This document shows, piece by piece, positions 8,338 to 17,158 of a stretch of DNA of 64,000 nucleotides. Both the position numbers and the translations under genes were made by a program. Each line of letters opens with the position of its first letter. Positions within the stretch are counted from its first letter, which is position 1. The stretch is from Bacillota bacterium. Lineage in GTDB: Bacteria > Bacillota > Bacilli > Paenibacillales > NBRC-103111. The stretch covers positions 4,441 through 68,440 of the forward strand of contig JAEWMH010000119.1 of assembly GCA_023393235.1 (NCBI GenBank). Direction: 5' to 3'. The notes under the pieces are model-generated. The model was not told where the DNA came from and did no database searches. It worked only from the letters and a program-made list of their open reading frames with translations.

Positions 8338-9390
8338 CTGAAAAACAAACAGATTACGATCATCGACGTGGCTAGGGCCGCTGGTGTCTCCATCGCCACT
8401 GTTTCCAATGTGCTGAACCGGCGGAATGTGCCCCTGGCGGAGGAAACCATCCGCAAGGTGGAGGACGCGGTGCAGCTGCTTGGCTACCGCCGCAATGAGA
8501 TGGCGGCCAGCCTCAGCCGCAAAAAAACCTATGAGCTGGGCCTGGTTTTGCCCCATTTTAACGGTTATTTTGCGGATTTTGCCCATGCCATGCAGGATGT
8601 GGTCCATCAATTCGGCTACCATCTGTCCGTATACTCCTCCACCGGGAAACCGGAGCTGGAGAAGCGGCATATGGAAACACTTCTGCGCCGCCGGGTCGAC
8701 GGACTGTTTTGCCACGGCTTGGCCATGAATCCGGAGACCACCCGCAAGTTTGTCGGCGAAGGCACACCGATGGTGCTGTTTAACGCTTATAACTGGCCGG
8801 AGAACGTGGCGCTGGGTGCCGTTAATCTGGATTTTGCCGGAGGGGCGGAGAAGGCGGTGCTGCATCTGGCGGAGAGAGGCTGCAGGCAATTGTTCTATAT
8901 CAGCCGCGTAAGAGCCCGGACTACCAACCAGCAGCGGCTTATCGGCTTTCAGCGTGGTGTGGAGGGCTGCGGAATTCCACATCGGATCATTCCAACTCAA
9001 GGCATGTATGAGGACGAGATTTTCGAATCTATTGAAGACGTAGTGAAACAAGGTGAACCTTTGGGTATTCTCGCCTTTGACGACGGCGACGCGTTTATGC
9101 TGATCTCCCGGTTGCAGGCCCGCGGCTACGATATTCCCGGTCAGATCAAGGTTGTGGGCATCAATAATCAATCCGTAGCCCAGCATAACTGGCCCTCCAT
9201 CACCAGTCTGGATATCGATCTGGACAATCAGGTTTCCCATGCGGTATGTATGCTGCTTCAGCATTTGGAGGAAGGTGCGGCGCTGCGGAATATTTCTCTG
9301 GAGCGTTTTGAAACGGTGAAACCAACCGGCAGTCCGGCCCATGAGATTCATATTCCCATGCGGCTGATTCCCCGGATGTCCACCGAATAA
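8338..9390 (+). CDS. LacI-family transcriptional regulator (probable CTG start)
   Basis: A 350-residue LacI/GalR repressor. The helix-turn-helix is ITIIDVARAAGVSIATVSNV with the hinge RNEMAASLSRKKT, followed by a periplasmic-binding-like sugar domain (YELGLVLPHFNGYFADFA, VVGINNQSVAQ). The in-frame GTG at 8368 would delete half the helix-turn-helix. The only upstream codon in frame with GGAGG (8324-8328) at 9 nt is CTG at 8338, because TAA closes the frame at 8311. I therefore call CTG as the start, giving MKNKQITIIDVA. Next downstream is a GH88 hydrolase, so the effector is probably an oligouronide or uronate (inference). Confidence 0.88.
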   Translation: MKNKQITIIDVARAAGVSIATVSNVLNRRNVPLAEETIRKVEDAVQLLGYRRNEMAASLSRKKTYELGLVLPHFNGYFADFAHAMQDVVHQFGYHLSVYSSTGKPELEKRHMETLLRRRVDGLFCHGLAMNPETTRKFVGEGTPMVLFNAYNWPENVALGAVNLDFAGGAEKAVLHLAERGCRQLFYISRVRARTTNQQRLIGFQRGVEGCGIPHRIIPTQGMYEDEIFESIEDVVKQGEPLGILAFDDGDAFMLISRLQARGYDIPGQIKVVGINNQSVAQHNWPSITSLDIDLDNQVSHAVCMLLQHLEEGAALRNISLERFETVKPTGSPAHEIHIPMRLIPRMSTE

Positions 9391-9449
9391 CCTATTCCGG
9401 CTTGAAGACGCACTTTTATACATGTACCCCAAAATAGGAGATGAGCAGA

Positions 9450-10577
9450 TTGAGTCTTTGGAAACAGGCAATTGAAGATGCGGTTCAAAAAACAAGAGCG
9501 AATATCGCGCGTTTTGGAGACCAGTTCCCCCATGTCAGTGAAAACGGCAAGTACCTGTTAAACGACAATACCGATTGGACGGACGGCTTCTGGTCCGGCA
9601 TTCTCTGGCTCGCCTATGAATACAGCAAGGATGAAGCCATCCGGGAGGCTGCCGTAAAAACAGTAGGGAACTTCCGCGACCGCCTGAATACCATGAAGAG
9701 TCTGGACCACCATGATATCGGCTTTCTGTATTCCCTTTCTTCCAAGGCTCAATGGATGATCGAAAAGGATGAAGCTGCACGTGAGCTGACTATCGCTGCC
9801 GCCGATGTGCTGCTGCGCCGCTGGCGTCCCAAGGCCGGGTTGATCCAGGCCTGGGGCAGAGAAGGGGATGCCGAGAACGGCGGACGGATTATCATCGACT
9901 GCCTGATGAATCTGCCGCTTCTGTATTGGGCTTACGAACAAACCGGCAACGAGGATTACAAGAACAAGGCGATCCTGCATACCGAAAAATCCCGCCGGTT
10001 CCTGGTGCGCGGCGACGACTCCTCCTATCATACCTTCTGGTTTAATCCGGAGAATGGCGAGCCTGTCCGCGGCGGTACCCACCAAGGCAACACCGACGGC
10101 TCCACCTGGACCCGCGGCCAATCCTGGGGTGTCTACGGCTTTGCCCTGGGCTACCATTACACCAAGGATGACCGGTATCTCGATACCTCCAAAAGAATGG
10201 CTAAGTACTTCCTGGAGCGTCTGCCGGAAGATAATGTGGTCTATTGGGACTTCGACGTGGAAATCACACCGGAAACCAAACGTGACAGCTCCGCATCGGC
10301 CATCACGGCCTGCGGTATCCTGGAGCTTTTGAAGCATCTGCCTGAAAATGACCCTGACCGCGCTTATCTCGAGGAAGGTGTGCAGAAGACCATGGAGGGC
10401 CTGGTGAAGCAATATTCCACCATCAACCAGCCGGACGCCGAAGGCTTTATCGAGCATGGCTCCTATGCCGTGCGTCTGGGCCACAGCCCCGACGACTTCA
10501 TGATCTGGGGCGACTACTACTACCTGGAAGCCTTGATGCGCCTGGAAAAAGGCCACAAAGGCTATTGGTACGAATAA
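9450..10577 (+). CDS. GH88 unsaturated glucuronyl hydrolase
   Basis: Cytoplasmic glycoside hydrolase that removes the unsaturated (delta-4,5) uronic acid left at the non-reducing end of oligosaccharides by polysaccharide lyases. The 375-residue protein has the (alpha/alpha)6 family blocks: NDNTDWTDGFWSGILWL, LDHHDIGFLYSLS (first catalytic Asp), GGRIIIDCLMNLPLLYWA (second Asp), GGTHQGNTDGSTWTRGQSWG and DSSASAITACG. Length is normal for the Bacillus enzyme (about 377). The ATG at 9441 touches AGGAG; the in-frame TTG at 9450 is 9 nt from it and is preferred. The upstream LacI gene probably controls it. No transporter or lyase is adjacent. Confidence 0.92.
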   Translation: MSLWKQAIEDAVQKTRANIARFGDQFPHVSENGKYLLNDNTDWTDGFWSGILWLAYEYSKDEAIREAAVKTVGNFRDRLNTMKSLDHHDIGFLYSLSSKAQWMIEKDEAARELTIAAADVLLRRWRPKAGLIQAWGREGDAENGGRIIIDCLMNLPLLYWAYEQTGNEDYKNKAILHTEKSRRFLVRGDDSSYHTFWFNPENGEPVRGGTHQGNTDGSTWTRGQSWGVYGFALGYHYTKDDRYLDTSKRMAKYFLERLPEDNVVYWDFDVEITPETKRDSSASAITACGILELLKHLPENDPDRAYLEEGVQKTMEGLVKQYSTINQPDAEGFIEHGSYAVRLGHSPDDFMIWGDYYYLEALMRLEKGHKGYWYE

Positions 10578-10636
10578 GCCTCAATTGTAAGCAGAACTTG
10601 ACCGCGGGAAGCACTAAGCGGAGCCTTAATATGAAC

Positions 10637-10678
10637 AAAAAAACGCCGGCGCCCTCATCGGGAGGGACCGGCGTTTCT
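10637..10678 (-). terminator. Terminator between GH88 and cation-efflux genes
   Basis: AAACGCCGG (10641-10649) and CCGGCGTTT (10668-10676) form a perfect stem. The A-run before it makes a strong T-tract on the minus strand, for the cation-efflux gene; on the plus strand the tract is short but may still serve the GH88 gene. Confidence 0.8.
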
Positions 10679-10697
10679 GAATTTACTTAACGCTTCT

Positions 10698-11666
10698 TCA
10701 CACCGGGCAGGAAAACCCGGGATCCTCATCCTCTCTCCCCCGTTCCGCCAGAAAACGGCGGCCGTATTCACCATGGGGATGGATTTGGGCATGTTCCGTT
10801 TGAATGGTGGCATGGACAATTCCGTATTTTTCCTTTAGCATCTCGTTAATCGCCAGGATCACACACAGCGGCTGCATATCCTTGTTAACGAAAACGTGGG
10901 CGGTCAGGGAATAGTGCCCGCTGGAGATGGCCCACAGATGCATTTCATGTACATCCTCTACTCCAGGGATAGACAGAATGTCTTGCTGGATCTGCTGAAG
11001 GTCGTATGTTTCAGGTACAGACTCCATCAGCACCATACAGGACTCCCGCAGAATGCGTACGCCACCGGTTAAGATAATCCCGCCGATGGCAATACTGATG
11101 AAAGCATCCAGCCAATGCCAGCCTGTAGCGAGGATCAGCAGCGCGGAGGCGATTACCCCGATGGAGCTTAACAGATCTCCGATAAAATGCCATAAGGCAC
11201 TTTTTACATTGAGGTTATCCTCTTCCTTCATGCTTCTGCTGAGAACAACGGTAAGCACGATGTTGACAATAAGGCCGATGGAGGAGATGGCCAGCATTAC
11301 CGGATAATTCACTGCGGGCGGATCAATGAGGCGCCGGATGCCTTCAATCATAATACCGATGGAAATTGCCGCCAAGGCCAGCCCGTTCAGAAAGGCTGCG
11401 ATAATTTCAAAACGGAGGAAGCCGAAGGTAAACCGCGGAGTCGGCGGCCGGGATGCGAGATAGATGGCCACCATACTCAGGGCAAGAGCGATTACATCGG
11501 AGATCATGTGGGCCGAATCTGAAAGCAAAGCCAGGGAATTGGACACCAGCCCGCCGACAATCTCCACAAGCGTAAAAAACACGGTGATCCATAGGGTAAT
11601 CCACAGTGTGCGTTTGGATGCCGTTTGCTGCTTCACATGCAGCTGATGGTGGAAGTCCTGAAACAA
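10698..11666 (-). CDS. Cation diffusion facilitator (zinc/cobalt efflux) transporter
   Basis: A 322-residue CDF-family metal exporter in the membrane, exchanging Zn2+ or related cations for protons. It has about six helices; metal-site motifs are SLALLSDSAHMISD in helix 2 and HFIGDLLSS in helix 5, followed by a cytoplasmic domain with DVHEMHLWAISSGHYSLTAHV that fits the CzcD-type regulatory fold. The C-terminal tail has His/Glu residues (HAQIHPHGEYG). TTG 11666 lies about 8 nt after AGGAGGG; the open frame extends to an ATG at 11729 but without a ribosome-binding site. Monocistronic. Confidence 0.9.
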   Translation of the reverse strand: MFQDFHHQLHVKQQTASKRTLWITLWITVFFTLVEIVGGLVSNSLALLSDSAHMISDVIALALSMVAIYLASRPPTPRFTFGFLRFEIIAAFLNGLALAAISIGIMIEGIRRLIDPPAVNYPVMLAISSIGLIVNIVLTVVLSRSMKEEDNLNVKSALWHFIGDLLSSIGVIASALLILATGWHWLDAFISIAIGGIILTGGVRILRESCMVLMESVPETYDLQQIQQDILSIPGVEDVHEMHLWAISSGHYSLTAHVFVNKDMQPLCVILAINEMLKEKYGIVHATIQTEHAQIHPHGEYGRRFLAERGREDEDPGFSCPV

Positions 11667-11931
11667 GATGCCCGCCCTCCTTTTGAAGTTGATATCTGTA
11701 GTATACGTAATAGTGGAAATCCGTGGCAAATGAGCATTTTATGGATCCTGATAATGAAAATTGCTCCAGATGGGGGACAATCCATGCTTGTTGTCCAACT
11801 TGTAACACAAATGAAATACAGGCGTTACCCTTCTCTAACAAGTCCGGGCTATGATAACAGCAAGACCCCCTTTTTTCATATATGATGGATTCGGCCCTGC
11901 CGCTACCGGCGAGGGTCACTTTTTTATTTAC

Positions 11932-11960
11932 AACAAAAAACCGGAGTCCGGCTCCGGTTC
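11932..11960 (-). terminator. Terminator of the PHP phosphatase gene
   Basis: Read on the minus strand, AACCGGAG and CTCCGGTT form an 8-bp stem followed by TTTTTT. It is 30 bp after the PHP gene stop. The remaining roughly 270 bp up to the cation-efflux gene hold its minus-strand promoter region and nothing else I recognise. Confidence 0.8.
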
Positions 11961-11990
11961 CTGCGAAATCATATGATTGTTTGTGGCCGA

Positions 11991-12797
11991 TCAGAGGGGA
12001 ACGGCAATACGCTTCTTGGCGCTGAAATATACCCATTCCGCGTAGCCGATATCCTTCAGGCGGCGGGCCACCAGCTCCCAATCATCGCCCACCCGTTCCG
12101 GGTCATGGGCGTCTGAGCCGAAGGTTACGGAAACGCCGTAACGCAGCGCCATCTCCAAAATCTCGTCCGAAGGATACCAGCCCCCCACATCCTTGGTTTT
12201 CCCGGAGGTGTTCACCTCTATGGCCATCCCTGCTTCTCCAATGATCTGAAGTGTCTTCTCCACCGCTTCCGTGCGGATATCCGAAAAAGCGGGGTAAAAG
12301 CCCTTCATGGCATCAATGTGCCCGAGAATTTGGAACATGCCGCTTTTGGCTGACTGGAGGATCAGTTCGTAATACTGCTCTTTCTCACGGATTTTCTCCG
12401 GTTCCGACAAACCCTTGAAGCGTCTTTTATTGAAAATGCTGACCCCACCGGATTGGTGAACCGACCCGATGATGTAATCAAAGGGGTACTTGTCATAGAT
12501 CGCCCGGTACGCCCCAACATGCTCAGGAAAAAAGTCCGATTCCACTCCAAGCAGCACCTCAATCCGTCCCCGGTACTCCTCTTTTAGGGCCAGCACTTCC
12601 TCCACGTAACGGGGAAATTCGCTTTTGGCCATGGCGATGCGCGGCTGCGCATGGTCGGATTTTTCGCCGAAATAGGGGGAATGATCCGAGATGCCGATGA
12701 CCTGCAATCCCCCGCGGAGCGCCGCTTCAACGTAATCGCGGATTTGGCCGCGGGCGTGGCCGCAACGGCTGTGATGGGTATGCAAATCGAATTTCAT
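11991..12797 (-). CDS. PHP-domain histidinol-phosphatase-like phosphoesterase
   Basis: A 268-residue PHP-family metal-dependent phosphatase. Metal ligands are visible in order: FDLHTHHSRCGHA at the N-terminus, GISDHSPYF, GVESDFFPEH, IGSVHQSGG, LGHIDAMKG, and the C-terminal FGSDAHDPERVG. This set and length match HisJ/HisK histidinol-phosphatases, which dephosphorylate L-histidinol phosphate in histidine synthesis. No other his gene is near, so the substrate is a family-based assignment. It follows the LysR gene on the same strand (37 bp gap) with its own ribosome-binding site AAAGGAG. Confidence 0.85.
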   Translation of the reverse strand: MKFDLHTHHSRCGHARGQIRDYVEAALRGGLQVIGISDHSPYFGEKSDHAQPRIAMAKSEFPRYVEEVLALKEEYRGRIEVLLGVESDFFPEHVGAYRAIYDKYPFDYIIGSVHQSGGVSIFNKRRFKGLSEPEKIREKEQYYELILQSAKSGMFQILGHIDAMKGFYPAFSDIRTEAVEKTLQIIGEAGMAIEVNTSGKTKDVGGWYPSDEILEMALRYGVSVTFGSDAHDPERVGDDWELVARRLKDIGYAEWVYFSAKKRIAVPL

Positions 12798-12834
12798 GGT
12801 TGTTCTCCTTTAAAACGTCTGCGTTGTCGGCGCC

Positions 12835-13737
12835 TTATTCCGAACCGAGAAACTGGTTTTGCGGCATTCCCTTCAAGTCGCTCAGGAATTGCTGCATAGC
12901 GGAACTGAGGTAACGCCCTGATTTATATACTACCCCAACCGGGTGGCTAATCTCCAATTCATTGACCTGAATCATTTTAAGGGTGCCCAAACGCAGTTCC
13001 TTGGCAATGGACAATCTGGAGATAATGGCGGCGCCCATATTCAGCTCCACCATCCGTTTTACTTCTTCGCTGCTGGAAAGCTCCATCACCGTCTGCGGCA
13101 CAATGTCCAGCTTCTTGAATAACTGGTCCACAAACCGGCGTCCCGCCGTATCCTGGGAGAGCATCACCAGGGGAATGTGGCGCAATTCCTCAATAGTGGC
13201 AAATTCCTGTGATGCCAGCGGATGATCCGGGGCTACCACAAGCTCGAAGGTATCGTAATACAGGATAGACGATTCCAGATACGGATTTTTCTCGAACAGA
13301 TACGCAATTCCAATGTCCACGCTGCCGTTTTCCACACTGGCCATAATCTGGGAGGAAGGCATGGAGTGAATAGTGATTTTAATCAGGGGAAACTGGTTCT
13401 GAAAATACGAAAGAACCCTCGGCAGCGTCTGCATGGCGATGGAGGTGGTGGTCCCCAGATGGATATGGCCCTGGGGAGTATTCTCTAAGTCGGCCAGGCG
13501 CTGCTTGAGCTCTTCTACAGTACGGACAATTTTCATGGCATGCTCCAGAAAAACCCGGCCGCTGTCCGTTAGGGTAACAGGCTGGTTCCGGTCAATCAGC
13601 ACGCTTTGGTATTCGTCCTCCAGACTCTTGATCTGGGCGGATACTGCGGGTTGGGTAAGGTTGAGAATCTCTCCCGCCTTGCGGAAGCTCATGGTTTTGG
13701 AGATCGTAATAAAGGTTTCCAATTGATTCATATTCAT
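12835..13737 (-). CDS. LysR-family transcriptional regulator
   Basis: A 300-residue full-length LysR regulator: helix-turn-helix SFRKAGEILNLTQPAVSAQI with FLEHAMKIVRTVEELKQRLAD linker, then the substrate-binding domain with GTTTSIAMQTLPRVLSYFQ and NGSVDIGIAY. Start ATG 13737 (a second ATG follows two codons later) is preceded by GGAGGGCCC. It may be cotranscribed with the PHP gene downstream. The upstream 190 bp is AT-rich and contains its promoter, but no operator stands out. Target genes and co-inducer are unknown. Confidence 0.92.
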   Translation of the reverse strand: MNMNQLETFITISKTMSFRKAGEILNLTQPAVSAQIKSLEDEYQSVLIDRNQPVTLTDSGRVFLEHAMKIVRTVEELKQRLADLENTPQGHIHLGTTTSIAMQTLPRVLSYFQNQFPLIKITIHSMPSSQIMASVENGSVDIGIAYLFEKNPYLESSILYYDTFELVVAPDHPLASQEFATIEELRHIPLVMLSQDTAGRRFVDQLFKKLDIVPQTVMELSSSEEVKRMVELNMGAAIISRLSIAKELRLGTLKMIQVNELEISHPVGVVYKSGRYLSSAMQQFLSDLKGMPQNQFLGSE

Positions 13738-13924
13738 TTGATTGGGCCCTCCTGGACTACGGCTGCAGCATTCCGGCGGTTGACCGAAATAAAAAAATAT
13801 AGATTTAATTTATGGAAATAATCACGTATATAAAATAAATTTCTCAATGTTCCTATTATATGCGATTCAAACTCTGGAAGCAATTATAACTTTCGGCATA
13901 TTTTTTGGAGAGGGACGGCCAGCC

Positions 13925-13947
13925 CAAAAAGCCCTCCGGGGAGGGCA
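13925..13947 (-). terminator. Terminator of the histidine kinase/response regulator operon
   Basis: On the minus strand GCCCTC and GAGGGC form a GC-rich stem with CCGG loop followed by TTTTT, 18 bp after the kinase stop. Confidence 0.8.
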
Positions 13948-13964
13948 GTTACAGTTCAATGGAA

Positions 13965-15503
13965 TTATGTGCGGCTGCGTTTGGAGCCGGGCCCCAATTC
14001 CTGACCCGCAGGCGGATCCAACGGGATCAGCACGCAGAAGCGGATTTCATTGCCCTCGCATTCGGCCCAAATCTTCCCCGCGTGGGCTTCCACGATGCTT
14101 TTGGCAATGGCCAGACCCAGGCCTGACCCGCCCCCGGCAGAGGTGCGGGCGGTATCCACCCGGTAGAACCGGTCGAATACCCGGCGAAGCTCATCCTCCG
14201 AAATCGGATCGCCCTGGTTAATAATACAGACCCGGGCATACCCATTATCCCGGTCCATTTTGACGGTGACGACACCGGGTTTGTGGCTGTATTTCACCGC
14301 ATTGACCAGGAGATTTTCGGCGACCCGGATCATCTGGGCGGCATCGATCATGGCGTAGAGCCGTTCGGGGAGAATATCCTTCACCAGTACCAGGGAATTT
14401 TCCTCCGCGTAGGTGACCAGCTCCTCCGTCAGCTGCTCCAATAGCTCATTAACGCAGACCCGTTCCAGATTCATGCTCACAATTTGATTGGACAGCTTGG
14501 TGTACTCGAACAGATCGTCGATCAGCACCTTCAGCTTTTCCGACTTGCTGTAGGCAATTTGGGCGTAATTATGGGCTTGTGCCTCATCCTCGAAGTGGCG
14601 GTCCTTCAAAAGCCGCAGATACCCCATTATGAGGGTTAGCGGAGTCCGCAGATCGTGAGAGACATTGGTGATCAGCTCATTTTTGGTCCGTTCCGCCCGG
14701 CGCTCCTCTTCCATGGTGGTCTGCAGGGCGGCGGTCATCCGGTTGATGGTGGAAGCCAGGGAGGCCAGCTCATCCTTCGAACGCAGCGGCACGCGGAATT
14801 GGAGATTGCCCTTGGAGATTTCCTGCAGGCCGCTGGCGAGCTCTTCGATATAGTCCATCTTCCGCTTGGTCAGCCAGTAGAACAAAAAGATAAAGGCCGC
14901 AATAGCTGTCATCAGGGTGAAGGGGCTGGAGCCTCTTTTGTAGGAAATGCTGGGCTGGGGAACGCCGCTGACAATCAGATAAGCAGGCTGGTCCTTCAGA
15001 TCAACGGGGTAGAAGCTGGTGAATTCCTGAACCGGGGTGCTGGTGTAACGCCGTTCCATAGCCTTGGAAATGATGCTATGGATGTCCACTTGGGTTTCGG
15101 TGGCATCAGGCGTTTTGAAAAAAACCTTTCCCTCCAGGTCCGTCAAAAGCGCCTTGTTGCCCGAAAAACCCGCATTGCGGGTAATATAGTCGGTAATCCC
15201 CTGGTAGCTGACATCGGGAGTTTTAATATAAGAGGCGATGGCCCGTGCCTGGTCGTCGATTTTTTCGATGCCGTATTGGTAATCCAGAACAGGGGAACGG
15301 TTCAGCTCCCCGAAGAAAACGTTCACCACCACATACACAAGAGCTGCGGCAGACAGACACAGCACAAAGGTAAACATCAGCTGAAGCCGGATGCTGCGGA
15401 TAATGCTGAGACGGGTAGTCTCCGCCGCTCTGCGGCAGACGCTCCCCAGCCGCTGGAGGCGGTTCCAGAATAGAAGCCTGCGTATCCCCGGTTTAAGCTT
15501 CAA
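13965..15503 (-). CDS. Sensor histidine kinase
   Basis: A 512-residue membrane histidine kinase. Order of parts: transmembrane helix 1 (about 40-62), extracellular sensor of about 130 residues, helix 2 (about 197-215), HAMP-like linker, dimerisation/phosphorylation domain with NVSHDLRTPLTLIMGYLR, and an ATPase domain with N-box AENLLVNAVKYS, F-box RVFDRFYRVD and G-box GGGSGLGLAIAKSIVEAH. TTG at 15503 overlaps the end of the response regulator by 11 bp, so the two are coupled; an in-frame ATG at 15572 lies inside the regulator gene. The signal is unknown; the architecture resembles VanS/PhoR-type kinases. Confidence 0.9.
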   Translation of the reverse strand: MKLKPGIRRLLFWNRLQRLGSVCRRAAETTRLSIIRSIRLQLMFTFVLCLSAAALVYVVVNVFFGELNRSPVLDYQYGIEKIDDQARAIASYIKTPDVSYQGITDYITRNAGFSGNKALLTDLEGKVFFKTPDATETQVDIHSIISKAMERRYTSTPVQEFTSFYPVDLKDQPAYLIVSGVPQPSISYKRGSSPFTLMTAIAAFIFLFYWLTKRKMDYIEELASGLQEISKGNLQFRVPLRSKDELASLASTINRMTAALQTTMEEERRAERTKNELITNVSHDLRTPLTLIMGYLRLLKDRHFEDEAQAHNYAQIAYSKSEKLKVLIDDLFEYTKLSNQIVSMNLERVCVNELLEQLTEELVTYAEENSLVLVKDILPERLYAMIDAAQMIRVAENLLVNAVKYSHKPGVVTVKMDRDNGYARVCIINQGDPISEDELRRVFDRFYRVDTARTSAGGGSGLGLAIAKSIVEAHAGKIWAECEGNEIRFCVLIPLDPPAGQELGPGSKRSRT

Positions 15504-16188
15504 TTTTGTAGCCGACCCCCCAAACGGTTTTGATATATTTGGGCTGGCGCGGGTTCTCCTCGGTTTTTTCACGGATCTTGCGGATATGGACCATCACGGT
15601 GTTGTCGGATTCGAAGAAGGCTTCGCCCCACACCGATTCATAAATACGTTCAATGCTGAATACCATGCCGCGGTTGCGGGCCAACAGATCCAGAATAGCG
15701 AATTCCCGCGGGGTCAGCTTCACGTCGCGGCCATCCACCTTCACCTCATGGGTAGTGGTATTGATAATGAGATCGTCGATCTCGATTTCGTTTTCCTTCC
15801 GGGCGTTGGGCACATTCAACCGGGTGTACCGGCGGAGCTGGGATTTCACCCGGGCCATCAGCTCCAGAGGGTTAAAGGGTTTGGACATATAGTCGTCGGC
15901 TCCGGTAGAGAGGCCCATAATTTTGTCCATGTCCTGGCTTTTGGCGGACAGCATGATGATGGGCATATTGCGCTGCTCGCGGATTTTCAGGCAGGTTTGG
16001 ATCCCGTCCAGCTTGGGCATCATCACGTCAAGAATCACCAGATCCACCACCTGCTTGGACACCACGTCCAGGGCCTCCAGGCCGTCGGAGGCTTTCAGAA
16101 TGTTATAACCGTCGTTAGTCAAATAAATCTCCAACAGATCAAGGATGTCCTTTTCGTCATCCACCACAAGGATCGTTTCGGAGGGCAT
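15493..16188 (-). CDS. OmpR/PhoB-family response regulator
   Basis: A 231-residue two-component regulator paired with the overlapping kinase. The receiver begins ETILVVDDEKDILDLLEIYL, has the phospho-acceptor Asp in LVILDVMMPKLDG (about residue 52), the switch Thr/Ser region MLSAKS and the conserved Lys in DYMSKPFNPLEL. The winged-helix effector carries LTPREFAILDLLARN and VHIRKIREKTEENP. ATG 16188 is chosen because GAAGGAG lies 8 nt upstream; the longer frame to 16215 lacks a site. The sequence resembles VanR-type regulators; the regulon is not visible here. Confidence 0.93.
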   Translation of the reverse strand: MPSETILVVDDEKDILDLLEIYLTNDGYNILKASDGLEALDVVSKQVVDLVILDVMMPKLDGIQTCLKIREQRNMPIIMLSAKSQDMDKIMGLSTGADDYMSKPFNPLELMARVKSQLRRYTRLNVPNARKENEIEIDDLIINTTTHEVKVDGRDVKLTPREFAILDLLARNRGMVFSIERIYESVWGEAFFESDNTVMVHIRKIREKTEENPRQPKYIKTVWGVGYKIEA

Positions 16189-16280
16189 GGGATTCACTCC
16201 TTCGGATACGCACATACTTTTGGTTTCATTTTATCGGCAAGATCTTAACAGGGCATACGGGCAAATCTTAAGAATATCTT

Positions 16281-16304
16281 AGGGTGTGTTTGCAAACACG
16301 CCCT
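16281..16304. repeat. 24-bp near-palindrome centred on GTTTGCAAAC, copy 1
   Basis: The sequence AGGGTGT-GTTTGCAAAC-ACGCCCT is palindromic apart from one mismatched pair. A related copy, AGGGGTGTTTGCAAACCCGGCCT, lies at 49722. It sits upstream of the response regulator (minus strand) and downstream of the HAD phosphatase. It could be an operator or a dispersed repeat. Confidence 0.45.
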
Positions 16305-16306
16305 AG

Positions 16307-16343
16307 CATAAGCCCCTCCCGCGCAGGAAGGGGCTTCGCTTAT
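16307..16343 (-). terminator. Weak hairpin after the HAD phosphatase gene
   Basis: CATAAG and AGCCCCT pair with AGGGGCT and CTTATG across a CCCGCGCAGGA loop. No T-run follows on the minus strand, so its terminator function is uncertain. Confidence 0.4.
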
Positions 16344-16370
16344 GGAGCTGTGGGTATAGGCTAATAGAGT

Positions 16371-17153
16371 TTAAGCCTTCAGCCACCGGTAAAAGTCCAT
16401 CAGATGACGGATGCTGACATCCGGCCTGATGCCGGTGCTCTCAATCAGCGCCTCATAATTATGTGGCCCAGCCAGCCCGGTCAGCACCAGCGCGGTGCGG
16501 GTGCCTGCCGCCGCACCTGCAGCGATATCGGTGCGGAGGTTGTCGCCTACCATCCAGATGTCCTCCGGCGGCAGGCCCAGCAGCTCGATGCCGTACCGGC
16601 TGATAATGGGAGACGGTTTGCCGATCACCACCGGCTCCGTTTCGGAAGCCGTTCGGATGGCGGCGCCGATGGCTCCTGAGCCGGGAATGGGCCCATTTTC
16701 CTTCGGGAGAAGATGGTCGGGGTTCGTCTGGATATACATGGCCCCGCCGCGGATAGCATTCACTGCCTGGGTCAGCTTGGCATAGGTGAATTCCCGGTCG
16801 ATGCCCTGAACCACGTAGTCCGGCGCCTCTGCCGTAAGCACAAATCCCGCTGCCGTTAAGGTTTCCTGAAGCGCCTGTTCCCCGATGCACAGCACCCGAT
16901 TGCCTTGTCCGTGCAAGCCGATATAGCGGGCTGCCGCCATCCCGGAGGTAAGCACCTCCTCGGGGGCCACCGGAATTCCGGTAAGCTCTTCCAGAAGCGC
17001 CGCCACCTCAACGGGATGCACCGTGGAGTTATTGGTCAGAAACAGATAAGGCCAGCCTTCGCTCCGCAGAGCTCCGATGAATTCATCCGCATAGAGAATG
17101 GGATTCCGTCCGGCGTACATGGTTCCGTCCAAATCAATAATAAATCCCGGCAT
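16371..17153 (-). CDS. NagD/AraL-type HAD phosphatase
   Basis: A 260-residue HAD-superfamily class IIA phosphatase. The nucleophile motif is FIIDLDGTMYAGR at the N-terminus, motif II is FLTNNST, the C2 cap is inserted after it, and motifs III/IV are VIGKPSPII and WMVGDNLRTDIAAGAAAGTRTALV. Members hydrolyse sugar or nucleotide phosphates in the cytoplasm; substrate is not predictable. ATG 17153 follows GGAGG by 8-9 nt, better than the TTG at 17162. It starts 6 bp after the HelD copy 2 stop, so the two are an operon. Confidence 0.88.
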   Translation of the reverse strand: MPGFIIDLDGTMYAGRNPILYADEFIGALRSEGWPYLFLTNNSTVHPVEVAALLEELTGIPVAPEEVLTSGMAAARYIGLHGQGNRVLCIGEQALQETLTAAGFVLTAEAPDYVVQGIDREFTYAKLTQAVNAIRGGAMYIQTNPDHLLPKENGPIPGSGAIGAAIRTASETEPVVIGKPSPIISRYGIELLGLPPEDIWMVGDNLRTDIAAGAAAGTRTALVLTGLAGPHNYEALIESTGIRPDVSIRHLMDFYRWLKA

Positions 17154-17158
17154 GCCTC

